Shown here: positions 26,190 through 34,642 of the stretch, piece after piece
Numbering within the stretch: the first letter of the stretch is position 1
Layout of the letters: every line of letters starts with the position of its first letter
NCBI RefSeq assembly: GCF_019966535.1
Contig: NZ_JAIMID010000005.1
Span: forward strand, 186,001-250,000
DNA: 64,000 bases
Source of the DNA: Mesobacterium pallidum
GTDB lineage: Bacteria; Pseudomonadota; Alphaproteobacteria; Rhodobacterales; Rhodobacteraceae
Direction of reading: 5' to 3'
Translations under genes and position numbers: made by a program
The notes under the pieces: model-generated
The model's database searches: none
Told to the model about the DNA's origin: nothing
The model's input: the letters and a program-made list of their open reading frames with translations, nothing else

Positions 26190-26225
26190 TGTTTTCATAA
26201 AGAACTTTTGTTCAATCTGAAAACA
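26190..26225. promoter_or_regulatory. Nested concentric palindrome upstream of the hyu operon
   Basis: TGTTTTCA (26190-26197) and TGAAAACA (26218-26225) are exact reverse complements. Inside them GAAC-TTTT-GTTC (26202-26213) is a second exact dyad. Both share the same centre, 26207.5. It lies about 115 bases before the first gene of the six-gene operon and is strikingly AT-rich. Position suggests an operator for a dimer-of-dimers regulator; no regulator gene is adjacent. Confidence 0.5.
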
Positions 26226-26244
26226 GGCCGAGTGCCTGCTTTTT
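26224..26244. terminator. Terminator after the M20 amidohydrolase gene
   Basis: CAGGC (26224-26228) pairs with GCCTG (26234-26238) around a 5-base loop, flanked by A and T runs on both sides, so it can act on either strand. For the minus-strand M20 gene the hairpin lies about 55 bases after the stop and is followed by TTTTC. Confidence 0.6.
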
Positions 26245-26293
26245 CCGCGCTCCGGTTTGGGGCGGGGAACGGGGGCGTGGATACGGGTGTGGC

Positions 26294-27712
26294 TCAGGCG
26301 GGAATCGGCGGCGGCGCATCGCCCAGCAGCGGGCGATAGGTGAATCCGGGGCCGCGAGCGGCCTCGAGCTCGGTCCGGGCGCGGGCCAGCAACTCGGGCG
26401 CGGCCAGGAAATTCGCCGCCGTCGCAGCAAGCCCCTGCGCGGCCAGCACCATGCCCTTGTCGGCAATCGGCGTGGCCCCGGCGGCCACGGCCTGCCAGGT
26501 ATGAGGCCGGGTGCCCGGCACCCAGGTCACCGTGCCCAGCGCGCCGCAAGGCACCAGCCAGCTCACATCGCCTACATCGGTCGAGAACGCCCCCTGCGTG
26601 CCGAAATTATACGGCCCCAGCCGGTCGATTCCGTCCAGCGGCGGCGGCGCGTCCATGCTCTGCTGCATCTCGGCGGCATAGGCGCGGTCGGCCTCGTCCC
26701 ATTCGATCGCGGGCGCGAGCGCCATGTTCGCCAGCATCACCCGGCCCACCATGTCGTTGGGCAGGATCGGGTAGACGCCGCCGGTGCGCGTCACCTCGGC
26801 CCTTGTGCCGGTGCCCAGCGCCGCACCCTCGGCGGCGCGGGCGAGGCGGTCAAAGACCTCCTGCGCGACACGCGGATCGGGGTGGCGGATGCCCACATGG
26901 CTTTCCGCCAGATCGGGAATCACGTTGGGCGCCAGCCCGCCCTGCCGCATGACATAATGAATATAAGTGCCCTGCGGCACCACCTCGCGCATCAGCGCGG
27001 CCATGTGGTGAAAGGCCTCGACCCCGTGCAGGGCCGAGCGGCCCTCGTGCGGGGCCTGCGCCGCATGCGACGTGCGACCGTGGAACATCACCCGCGCCCC
27101 GATCGAGGCAAGCGAGGCGCTTTGCCAGACCCTGTTGTGGTCGTCGGGATGCCAATGCAGCGCCAGCGCCAGGTCGTCGAAGAGGCCGGCCCGCGCCATG
27201 TAGACCTTGCCCGCGCCGCCCTCTTCCGCCGGGGTGCCGTAGACCCGGACCTGCCCCGGCGTGCCGGTCTGATCCAGCCATTGGGCCAGCGCCACCCCCG
27301 CGCCGATGGCGGCGCTGCCGAACAAGTGATGACCGCAGGCATGGCCGGTGTCCTGACCGGGAATCGGGCTGCGCCGGGGCGCGGCATCCTGCGAGAAGCC
27401 AGGAAGCGCGTCCATTTCCGCCAGCAGACCGATGGCCGGGCCGCTGCCCCGCGTGGCGACGAAGGCCGTGGGCAGACCGGCCACGCCGCGCGTGACGTCG
27501 AACCCTTCGGCCTCGAGCACGGCGCACATGTCGGCCGAGGTTCGCACCTCGTGGAACGCCAGCTCGGGCGCGGCCCAGATCCGCCGGGCCAGGGCCGACA
27601 TCTGCGGACCGAAATCGGCGACGGCGTCAAAGATAACCTGACGATCTGCTGACGAAAGTGGCACATGTGCAAATTCCGCGCAGGCGCCCCGGTCTGTCGT
27701 CTCTTGCATCAT
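26294..27712 (-). CDS. M20-family amidohydrolase (AbgB-like)
   Basis: A 472-residue metallopeptidase-fold amidohydrolase similar to p-aminobenzoyl-glutamate hydrolase subunit B. Family sequences: RIWAAPELAFHEVRTS, GLLAEMDALPG, the metal-binding GHACGHHLFG, PAEEGGAGKVYM and HGRTSHAAQAPHEGRSA (seen as two adjacent blocks). It would hydrolyse an N-acyl or peptide-like amide. It is divergent from the binding protein at 27872, and the shared promoter region contains the IclR-type palindrome, so it probably belongs to that regulon. The start codon is uncertain, with two adjacent ATGs at the beginning. Confidence 0.9.
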   Translation of the reverse strand: MMQETTDRGACAEFAHVPLSSADRQVIFDAVADFGPQMSALARRIWAAPELAFHEVRTSADMCAVLEAEGFDVTRGVAGLPTAFVATRGSGPAIGLLAEMDALPGFSQDAAPRRSPIPGQDTGHACGHHLFGSAAIGAGVALAQWLDQTGTPGQVRVYGTPAEEGGAGKVYMARAGLFDDLALALHWHPDDHNRVWQSASLASIGARVMFHGRTSHAAQAPHEGRSALHGVEAFHHMAALMREVVPQGTYIHYVMRQGGLAPNVIPDLAESHVGIRHPDPRVAQEVFDRLARAAEGAALGTGTRAEVTRTGGVYPILPNDMVGRVMLANMALAPAIEWDEADRAYAAEMQQSMDAPPPLDGIDRLGPYNFGTQGAFSTDVGDVSWLVPCGALGTVTWVPGTRPHTWQAVAAGATPIADKGMVLAAQGLAATAANFLAAPELLARARTELEAARGPGFTYRPLLGDAPPPIPA

Positions 27713-27827
27713 GATCCATCAACCTGTTGATTTTTCGCATCTTCAGCCGACCGAAACCCTCGATCCAAGGCCATCCGCCGCACTTTCACCTTATTTTCGG
27801 CCTTGCGCTTCCGCAAGGCGTGTTCCT

Positions 27828-27839
27828 AATGTGCACATA
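27828..27839. promoter_or_regulatory. IclR-type operator, copy 1
   Basis: AATGTGCACATA, one base short of a perfect palindrome. It lies 33 bases before the GTG of the binding-protein/FdrA operon and in the divergent promoter of the M20 gene. It shares AATGTG-ACAT with copies at 36540 and 43093. Confidence 0.65.
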
Positions 27840-27871
27840 AGTTTTCTATACGAACAGAAGGGCCGAACAGC

Positions 27872-29395
27872 GTGCAAAAACTCAGGATCGGGGTTCACTA
27901 TGAACCATCCAACATCGACCCGCACCTGGGGGCAGCCGAACTGGCGCTGCAAATGACCAACGGCTGTTTCGACACGCTGGTGCACAAGACGGCAGACGGC
28001 GGGTTCCTGCCCGGCCTCGCAACCGCGTGGGAGGTGTCGGAGGACCAGTGCACCTACACCTTCACCCTGCGCGATGACGTGATCTTCCACGACGGCACGC
28101 CCTTCGAGGCCGAGGCGGTGCGCGCCTCGTTCGACCGGGCGCGCGATCCGGCGAACAAGTCGCAACTGGCGGGCGGGCTGCTGGGCAGCTACGCCCGGAC
28201 GCAGGTGCTGGCGCCGCACCGGGTGGCGGTGGTGCTGGAGCAGCCCTATGCGCTGCTGCTCGACGCGCTCAGCCAGGGCTGGCTGGCGCCGATGTCGCCC
28301 CGCGCCATGGCCGCGAACGGGCCGGGCTTCATGGCCCGTCCCGTGGGCACCGGGCCGTTCATCTTTGACCAATGGACCAAGGGCAAGACGCTGACCATCC
28401 GGCGGAATCCCGATTACGCCTGGGGGCCAGAGCTGGCGCAGACGCGCGGCCCCGCCCCGCTGGACGAGATCGAATTCCACTTCCTGCCCGATGACGCGGC
28501 GCGCACGGCCGCGCTGCTCGATGGCACGGTGGACATGATCCTTGCGGCCGAACCCTCGGCCTGTGCCGGTCTGCGCGCCGATGGCCGGTTCGACGTGCTG
28601 ACCTGCCCGATCCGCGGCGTGCCGGTGTCGCTGATGATGAACATCAAGCGCAGCCCGACCGACAGCCTTGCCGTGCGGCAAGCGATCAGCCATGCGCTCG
28701 ACGTCGATGCGCTGGTGGCCGAGGTGTTCCACGGCGAATTCAAGCGCGCCCACAGCCCGGTGTCGCAGGACACGCTGGGCTATGCGGCGGATGTCGAGGG
28801 GATGTATCCCCATGACCTCGCCCGCGCCGCCGCGCTGCTGGAGGCCGAGGGCTGGGCCGCCGGGCCGGACGGGATGCGCAGCAAGGACGGCGTGCCGCTG
28901 GCGGTGACCTTCTACGCGCTGCCGGTGAACTTCTACCCCGAGTTCGGGGCCATCGTGACCCGGCAGCTGGCCCGCGTCGGCATCAAGGTGACGGTCGAGC
29001 TCTGTTCGCCCCCCGACTGGATCGCCGCCGGGATGGCGGGGGATCACAGCCTGATCCCGCAGGGCAAATACGCAAGCTCGTCTCAGCTGCTGGGCTTTGT
29101 CTACCATTCGCGCAACAGCGGCCCCGGCGCCTATGGCTGGAGCAAGCGCGGCCCCGAGGACGCGCCCCGCATCGACGCGCTGATCGACCAGGCCGAGACC
29201 TGCCTTGCCCCCGCCGACTACGTGCCGCTCTTCGAAGAGGTGCAGCGCGAGGTCATGCGCAACGCCCTCGCCGTGCCGCTGCATTGCAACACCAACCTCG
29301 TGGTGGCGCGCAAGGGGCTGCGCGACCTGCGGTTCGACGCCATCGGGGCCTATCCGCTGTTCCACGACACCAGCTTTCATCCGACAGGAGCCTGA
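27872..29395 (+). CDS. Family-5 ABC substrate-binding protein without visible signal peptide
   Basis: A 507-residue DppA/OppA-type protein. It begins at a GTG with MQKLRIGVHYEPSNIDPHLG, which is where the mature part of such proteins normally starts; the frame upstream is closed by a TAA at 27827 and contains no other good start. Family features: CFDTLVHKTADGGFLPGLA, TYTFTLRDDVIFHDGTPFEA. It lies 3 bases before fdrA and heads the enzyme operon. Lacking an export signal it may act in the cytoplasm, or the true start was lost. A second, normally exported member is at 41450. Confidence 0.85.
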   Translation: MQKLRIGVHYEPSNIDPHLGAAELALQMTNGCFDTLVHKTADGGFLPGLATAWEVSEDQCTYTFTLRDDVIFHDGTPFEAEAVRASFDRARDPANKSQLAGGLLGSYARTQVLAPHRVAVVLEQPYALLLDALSQGWLAPMSPRAMAANGPGFMARPVGTGPFIFDQWTKGKTLTIRRNPDYAWGPELAQTRGPAPLDEIEFHFLPDDAARTAALLDGTVDMILAAEPSACAGLRADGRFDVLTCPIRGVPVSLMMNIKRSPTDSLAVRQAISHALDVDALVAEVFHGEFKRAHSPVSQDTLGYAADVEGMYPHDLARAAALLEAEGWAAGPDGMRSKDGVPLAVTFYALPVNFYPEFGAIVTRQLARVGIKVTVELCSPPDWIAAGMAGDHSLIPQGKYASSSQLLGFVYHSRNSGPGAYGWSKRGPEDAPRIDALIDQAETCLAPADYVPLFEEVQREVMRNALAVPLHCNTNLVVARKGLRDLRFDAIGAYPLFHDTSFHPTGA

Positions 29396-29398
29396 GCC

Positions 29399-30949
29399 AT
29401 GGCGCATCGCGTGATCATCCGGCCCCGTGCCTATTACGACAGCGTCCGCCTGATGCGGATCTCGCAGGCGCTGCGGGCCGAGCCGGGCGTGACCGAGGCG
29501 ATGGCGATGATGGCCACGCCCAACAACAAGAAGATCCTCGCCACCTCGGGCCTCCTGACGGCCGAGGCCGAGGCGGCGCGCCCGGACGACCTGGTCCTGG
29601 CACTCGCCGCGACGGATGACGCGGCGGCCGAGGCGGCGGTGGCGGTGGCCTTTGCCGCGCTGGACGAACGCGCGGGCGGCGACACCGGCGGCGCGCCCCT
29701 GCCGCGCACGCTGGATGCCGCCATGGCCGTGCGGCCCGATGCAGGGCTGGTCGTCATCTCGGTCCCCGGCGCCAATGCCCCGCGCGAGGCGCGGCGTGCG
29801 CTGGACCTGGGCCTCAACGTCCTTTTGTTCAGCGACAATGTGCCCGTGGCGGACGAACTGGCGCTCAAGCAACATGCGGCCGAGGTCGGGCGCCTTGTCA
29901 TGGGCCCCGATTGCGGCACCGCGATCATCGGCGGAGCGGCGCTTGGCTTTGCCAACGTGGTGCGCCGGGGGCCCGTGGGGGTCGTCGGCGCCTCGGGCAC
30001 CGGCACGCAGGAGATCACGTCGCTGCTCGACTGGCTGGGCACGGGCGTGAGCCATGCCATCGGCACCGGCGGGCGCGACCTGTCGGCGGAAGTAGGCGGG
30101 CGCACCGCGCTGGCCGCGCTGGACCTGCTGGCGGCCGATCCGGGGACCGAGGTGATCGTGCTGACCTCCAAGCCGCCCGCGGCGGAGGTTGCAGCGCGCG
30201 TGCTTGAACATTGCGCAGGGCTGGGCAAGCCGGTGGTGGTGAATTTCGTCGGCAGCGACCGCAGCGGCAGCGACGGCCGCATCACCTTTGCCCCGACGCT
30301 GGCCGGCGCGGCCGAGGCCGCCGCGCGGCTGGCGGGCGGCACCGCCCCCCTGCCCGCGCTGGACGCCGCCGCCCGCGATGCCTTCCTCGCTGCGGCCCGG
30401 GACGGGCGCGCGCCGGGGCAACGCTATTTGCGCGGGCTCTATGCCGGCGGTACCCTCGCCTACGAGGCGCTGACGCTACTGGGCGACCGGCTGGGGCCGG
30501 TGCATTCCAACCTCGCCAAGGGCGCGCTGGCGCTGACGGACCCGTTCCGCAGCACCGGCCACACGGTGATCGACCTGGGCGAGGACGCCTATACCGAGGG
30601 TCGCGCCCACCCGATGATCGACCCCTACGTGCGCAACCAGCGTATCCTGGCCGAAGCAGCCGACCCCGAAACCGCGCTGCTGCTGCTGGACGTGGTGATC
30701 GGCTACGGTGCCCATGACGATCCGGCGCGCGATCTGGCGCAGACCCTGGCGGCCGCGCAGGCAACCGCGCGCGACGGCGGGCGCAACCTGCCCGTGATCG
30801 TCACCCTCTGCGGCACGACCCGCGACCCGCAGGGCCATGCCGCACAGGCCGCCCAGCTCGAGACCGCCGGCGCCATCGTCGCCCGCAGCAATGCCGAAGC
30901 CGTGGCCCTGGCCGCCGCCGTGATGGAGACCCCAGCCCATGCCGCCTGA
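29399..30949 (+). CDS. fdrA: FdrA / AllF: oxamate carbamoyltransferase subunit-like protein
   Basis: A 516-residue protein with an N-terminal FdrA segment (RVIIRPRAYYDSVRLMRISQ), a CoA-binding-like Rossmann region (RLVMGPDCGTAIIGG, GVVGASGTGTQEIT) and a succinyl-CoA-ligase-like domain (PVVVNFVGSD, DPYVRNQRI). In Escherichia coli fdrA is allF, which with ylbE (allG) and ylbF (allH) forms oxamate carbamoyltransferase, splitting oxalurate into oxamate and carbamoyl phosphate. All partner families are present within 9 kb here. It overlaps the microprotein gene by 11 bases. Confidence 0.9.
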   Translation: MAHRVIIRPRAYYDSVRLMRISQALRAEPGVTEAMAMMATPNNKKILATSGLLTAEAEAARPDDLVLALAATDDAAAEAAVAVAFAALDERAGGDTGGAPLPRTLDAAMAVRPDAGLVVISVPGANAPREARRALDLGLNVLLFSDNVPVADELALKQHAAEVGRLVMGPDCGTAIIGGAALGFANVVRRGPVGVVGASGTGTQEITSLLDWLGTGVSHAIGTGGRDLSAEVGGRTALAALDLLAADPGTEVIVLTSKPPAAEVAARVLEHCAGLGKPVVVNFVGSDRSGSDGRITFAPTLAGAAEAAARLAGGTAPLPALDAAARDAFLAAARDGRAPGQRYLRGLYAGGTLAYEALTLLGDRLGPVHSNLAKGALALTDPFRSTGHTVIDLGEDAYTEGRAHPMIDPYVRNQRILAEAADPETALLLLDVVIGYGAHDDPARDLAQTLAAAQATARDGGRNLPVIVTLCGTTRDPQGHAAQAAQLETAGAIVARSNAEAVALAAAVMETPAHAA

Positions 30950-31109
30950 AAACCCGCTGCTGACCGAAGCCCCCGTCGTCATCAACCTCGGCCTCGACCT
31001 CTTCGCCGAGGCGCTGGCACAGCAATCCGTGCCCTGCGTGCAAGTGCGCTGGACGCCGCCACCGCCCACCGATGACGACCTTCTGACCCTGCTCGACGAC
31101 CTGCTTTAA
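30939..31109 (+). CDS. FdrA-domain microprotein (56 residues)
   Basis: A 56-codon gene starting with ATG inside the end of fdrA and stopping 14 bases before the first ylbE-like gene. Its core VVINLGLDLFAEALAQQ and CVQVRWTPP resembles the short FdrA-domain proteins, or terminal FdrA segments, found beside ylbE-type genes in other bacteria. The coupling and conserved-looking pattern make it a real gene despite its size. It is probably a small structural subunit or adaptor of the carbamoyltransferase. Confidence 0.75.
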   Translation: MPPENPLLTEAPVVINLGLDLFAEALAQQSVPCVQVRWTPPPPTDDDLLTLLDDLL

Positions 31110-31123
31110 AGACCGGAGCCCCC

Positions 31124-32380
31124 ATGTCTTCCCTCAAAACCCGTATCGAAGCGGCCAATGACCGCGCCTTTGACATCCTGCGCGGCGGCAAGCCCCGCCT
31201 TGTGGGCGTCGCTCCGGCGCTCGAGGTGGTGCCCGGCATGGCGCCGAACCTGATCCTGCATTCCGCCCCCGCGATCGACTGGGCCGACATGTCGGGCCCG
31301 CACCGCAACGGCATCATCGGCGCCGCGCTCTGGGAAGGGCTGGCCGCGACCCCCGAAGAAGCCGAAGCCAAGCTCGCCTCGGGCGAGATCCGCACCGCCC
31401 CCTGCCACCACCACGACACCGTGGGCGCGGGGGCCGGGATCACCTCGGCCTCGACGCCGATGCTGATCGTCGAGAACGAGTCCTACGGCACCCGCGCCTT
31501 CAGCTGCATTTCCGAAGGCGGCGGGCTGCGGCTGCTGAAATGGGGCGCCTGGAGCCCCGAGGTGCTGGAGAACCTGACCTGGCAGGCCAAGGTCTTTGCC
31601 CCGATCCTCGATGCGGCGCTGCAGGCCTCTGGGCCGATCGACCTCAAGCTGATCATCTCGCGCGCGGTCGAGATGGGCGATGAATGCCACAACCGGTCCG
31701 TCGCGGCGACGGCGCTGTTCCTGCGCCAGATCTACGGCGCGCTGGTCGCGCTGGACATGCCCAAGGAGGACGTGCGCGCGTCGATCAAGTTCCTGGTGGA
31801 AAGCGAACATTTCCTGCTGCACGGGATCATGGCGGCGGCCAAGTCCATGCTGATGGCGGCCGAGGGGATCGAGTATTGCACGCTGGTCACGGCCATGGCG
31901 CGCAATGGCGTCAATTTCGGCATCAAGGTCTCGGGGCTGGGGGACCGTTGGTTCACCGCGCCCGCCAACCCGGTACGGGGGCTGTTCTTCCGCGCCGAAT
32001 GGTCCGACGCGGATGCCGCGCCCGACCTGGGCGACAGCTCGATCACCGAAACCGTGGGGCTTGGCGGCTTTATCCAGCCCTGCGCGCCGACGGTGACGCA
32101 ATACGTGCAGGGCTCGGTCGCGCAGGCCATCGCCAACACCCGCGACATGGCCGAGATCTGCCACGGCTCCAACCCCGATGTGCGCATCCCGGCGATGGAT
32201 TTCGCGCCCGGCCCGCTGGGCATCGACATCCGCAAGGTGGTCAAGACCGGCATTACGCCGCTGCTCGACACAGCGATCACGCACCGTGACGGCGGGCTGA
32301 TCGGCGCGGGCGAGGTCAACGCGCCGATGGGCTGCTTTGCCGATGCGCTCAAGGCGTTCGGAGAGAAATATGCCGGCTGA
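31124..32380 (+). CDS. YlbE/AllG family protein (DUF1116), copy 1
   Basis: A 418-residue DUF1116 protein, the AllG subunit family of oxamate carbamoyltransferase. Typical blocks: LEVVPGMAPNLILHSAPAI, WADMSGPHRNGIIGA, EMGDECHNRSVAAT and VTAMARNGVNFGIKVSGLGD (at the 20-residue limit). The start has GGAG 7-8 bases upstream. Its stop lies 11 bases inside the second copy, a tandem arrangement. The two copies are clearly homologous throughout and differ most at the ends, suggesting a heteromeric complex. Confidence 0.88.
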   Translation: MSSLKTRIEAANDRAFDILRGGKPRLVGVAPALEVVPGMAPNLILHSAPAIDWADMSGPHRNGIIGAALWEGLAATPEEAEAKLASGEIRTAPCHHHDTVGAGAGITSASTPMLIVENESYGTRAFSCISEGGGLRLLKWGAWSPEVLENLTWQAKVFAPILDAALQASGPIDLKLIISRAVEMGDECHNRSVAATALFLRQIYGALVALDMPKEDVRASIKFLVESEHFLLHGIMAAAKSMLMAAEGIEYCTLVTAMARNGVNFGIKVSGLGDRWFTAPANPVRGLFFRAEWSDADAAPDLGDSSITETVGLGGFIQPCAPTVTQYVQGSVAQAIANTRDMAEICHGSNPDVRIPAMDFAPGPLGIDIRKVVKTGITPLLDTAITHRDGGLIGAGEVNAPMGCFADALKAFGEKYAG

Positions 32381-33635
32381 CACGATCAAGGCGCGGATCG
32401 CGGCGGCCAATGCCGCGGCGCTGGCGCGGCTCACCGCGTCGCAGCCGGTCTGGACCGATGTGCGCCCCGCGCTCGAGGTGCTGCCGGGCATGACGCGCGA
32501 GACCGTGCTGCATGCCGGCCCGCCCATCGCCTGGGCCGACATGTGCGGCCCGCAGAAGATGGGCGTGGTGCAGGCCGTGCTGCACGAAGGGCTGGCCGAA
32601 ACCGAGGCCGAGGCCGAGGCCCGCATCCTCGCCGGCGAGATCACCGTCGCGCCATGCCATGAATACGACGCCACGGGCGGGATGGCCGGGATCACCTCGG
32701 CCTCGAGCCCGATGGCGGTGGTGCATGACGCGGTGCATGGCGTCACGGGCTATTCGCAGCTGTTCCAGGGACCGGCGGCGGGTCTTCAGGACCGCGCGCT
32801 TTACCATGCCGAGGCGCGCAAGCGCTGGCGCTGGCTCGAAGAGGTCGCGGGCCCCGTGCTGGGCGCGGCCGTGCGCAGCGGTCCGGGCATTCCGGTCAAG
32901 CCGCTGATGGCGCGCAGCCTCGAGATGGGCGACGAATGCCACAACCGCAACGCCGCCGCCACGGCGCTGCTGCTAAACGCGCTGATCCTGCCGCTTTGCG
33001 ACACCTGCGACGACCCGGACCGGCTGGCCGCCGTGCTGCGCTATTTCCACGAGAACGAACAGGTCGCGCTGGTGCTGTCCATGGCGGCGGCCAAGGCGAT
33101 GACGCTGGCGATCTCGGGCCTGCCCGATTGCAGCCTGGTCACGACCATGTGCCGCAACGGTGTCGACTTCGGCATCCGCGTCTCGGCGTTGGGGGATCGC
33201 TGGTTCACCGCGCCTGCCAATCGCATCGAGGGCCTGTACTTCTCTTCGGAATGGACCGACCAAGATGCAGTGCCCGATATCGGAGACAGTGCGATCATGG
33301 AGACCATCGGCCTTGGCGGCCATGCGCAGGCCGCCGCCCCGGCCCTGCAACATTTCGTCGGCGGCAGTTTCGACCGCGCCAGTGCGGTCGTGCGCCAGAT
33401 GGCGCAGATCACCGAAGGACCGATCGACGGCTTTCGCATCGCGCCGATGGATTTCGCCGGCATTCCCGCCGGCATCGACATCCGCAAGGTGGTGCAGACC
33501 GGCATCGCGCCGGTGATCGACACCGCCATCGCCCACCGCCAGGGCGGCGTGATCGGCGCCGGGCAGACCACCGCCCCGCGCGAGTGTTTCTCCGGGGCGC
33601 TGCGCGCCTTCGGGGCGGCATTGGCAAAGGGATGA
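32370..33635 (+). CDS. YlbE/AllG family protein (DUF1116), copy 2
   Basis: A 421-residue paralogue of the preceding gene: LEVLPGMTRETVLHAGPPI, WADMCGPQKMGVVQA, EMGDECHNRNAAAT, TTMCRNGVDFGIRVSALGD. Its ATG overlaps the first copy by 11 bases and its stop overlaps the next ATG. E. coli has a single allG; many other bacteria carry two or more DUF1116 genes. Whether the pair forms one complex or two enzymes of different specificity cannot be told from sequence. Confidence 0.88.
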   Translation: MPADTIKARIAAANAAALARLTASQPVWTDVRPALEVLPGMTRETVLHAGPPIAWADMCGPQKMGVVQAVLHEGLAETEAEAEARILAGEITVAPCHEYDATGGMAGITSASSPMAVVHDAVHGVTGYSQLFQGPAAGLQDRALYHAEARKRWRWLEEVAGPVLGAAVRSGPGIPVKPLMARSLEMGDECHNRNAAATALLLNALILPLCDTCDDPDRLAAVLRYFHENEQVALVLSMAAAKAMTLAISGLPDCSLVTTMCRNGVDFGIRVSALGDRWFTAPANRIEGLYFSSEWTDQDAVPDIGDSAIMETIGLGGHAQAAAPALQHFVGGSFDRASAVVRQMAQITEGPIDGFRIAPMDFAGIPAGIDIRKVVQTGIAPVIDTAIAHRQGGVIGAGQTTAPRECFSGALRAFGAALAKG

Positions 33636-34642
33636 CGCGCATGGAGCCGCTGCTGAGCGTCCGCAACCTCGACGTGGCATTCGACACCGCCACGGGGCCG
33701 GTGCGCGCCGTGCGCGGGCTGTCGTTCGACGTCGGCCGGGGCGAGATCGTGGCGCTGGTCGGCGAATCCGGCTCGGGCAAGTCGAACGCCGTGCTGGGGG
33801 TGCTCGACCTCGTGCGCGCACCGGGGCGGCGCACCTGCGACAGTATCCTGTTCGACGGGCAGGAACTGGTCGGAATGCCCGCGCGACAGATGCGGCGCAT
33901 CCGGGGCGGGCGGATCGGCATGATCTTCCAGGACCCGATGACCGCGCTCAACCCGCTGATCCCCGTGGGGCGGCAACTGATTGACCTCGCGCGCGACCAC
34001 CTCGGCCTCGACCGGGCCGCCGCGCGGACCCGTGCGCTGAGCATCCTGGCCCGCGTCGGCATCACCGCGCCCGAAGAGCGGATGAAAAGCTATCCGCACC
34101 AGATGTCCGGCGGCATCCGCCAGCGGGTCATGATCGCCATGGCGCTGATCTGCGAGCCCGACCTGCTGATCGCGGACGAACCGACCACCGCGCTTGACGT
34201 CACGATCCAGGCCCAGATCATCGAGCTGGTCAAGGAATTGCAGGCCGAGTTCGGGCTGTCGATCATCTGGATCACCCATGACCTGGGCGTGGTCGCCACC
34301 CTGGCCGATCGCGTGATCGTCATGTACGGCGGCCGCGAGATCGAGACGGGCAGCGCCGATGATGTGTTCAACCGCACCGGCCACCCCTATACGCAGGCGC
34401 TTCTGGACTCGATGCCGCGCATCGACGCGCCCGAAGAGGCCGAGCTGCGCGCCCTGCCCTCGGGCCGGCTGACCAGCGACGACAGCGGCGGCTGCGCCTT
34501 CAGCGAACGCTGCCCGCGGGTCTTTGACCGCTGCCGGGTCGAGGCGCCGCCCTTCGCGACCCTGGCCCCGGCCCACCAGGCGCGCTGCTGGCTGCCGGTC
34601 GACACCCTCGCCTCGGAAGACGTTCCCGGAGCCTCGCAATGA
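33632..34642 (+). CDS. Dipeptide/oligopeptide-type ABC ATPase (DppD-like)
   Basis: A 336-residue ATPase. Walker A is GESGSGKS, Q-loop [13 protein letters not shown], signature MSGGIRQR, Walker [14 protein letters not shown], switch His in WITHDLGVV. The C-terminal oligopeptide-family extension carries [14 protein letters not shown], the cysteine pattern typical of DppD/OppD. ATG overlaps the preceding stop (ATGA); an alternative in-frame ATG at 33641 has better Shine-Dalgarno spacing. It pairs with the next gene; the matching permeases are in the divergent operon at 39.7-41.4 kb. Confidence 0.94.
   Translation: MTRMEPLLSVRNLDVAFDTATGPVRAVRGLSFDVGRGEIVALVGESGSGKSNAVLGVLDLVRAPGRRTCDSILFDGQELVGMPARQMRRIRGGRIGMIFQDPMTALNPLIPVGRQLIDLARDHLGLDRAAARTRALSILARVGITAPEERMKSYPHQMSGGIRQRVMIAMALICEPDLLIADEPTTALDVTIQAQIIELVKELQAEFGLSIIWITHDLGVVATLADRVIVMYGGREIETGSADDVFNRTGHPYTQALLDSMPRIDAPEEAELRALPSGRLTSDDSGGCAFSERCPRVFDRCRVEAPPFATLAPAHQARCWLPVDTLASEDVPGASQ

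Noticed and set aside
32936..34642. A longer reading of the DppD-like ATPase (568 codons)
   Set aside because: The first 230 codons are antisense-like sequence in another frame of the second ylbE gene; the ATPase starts at 33632.
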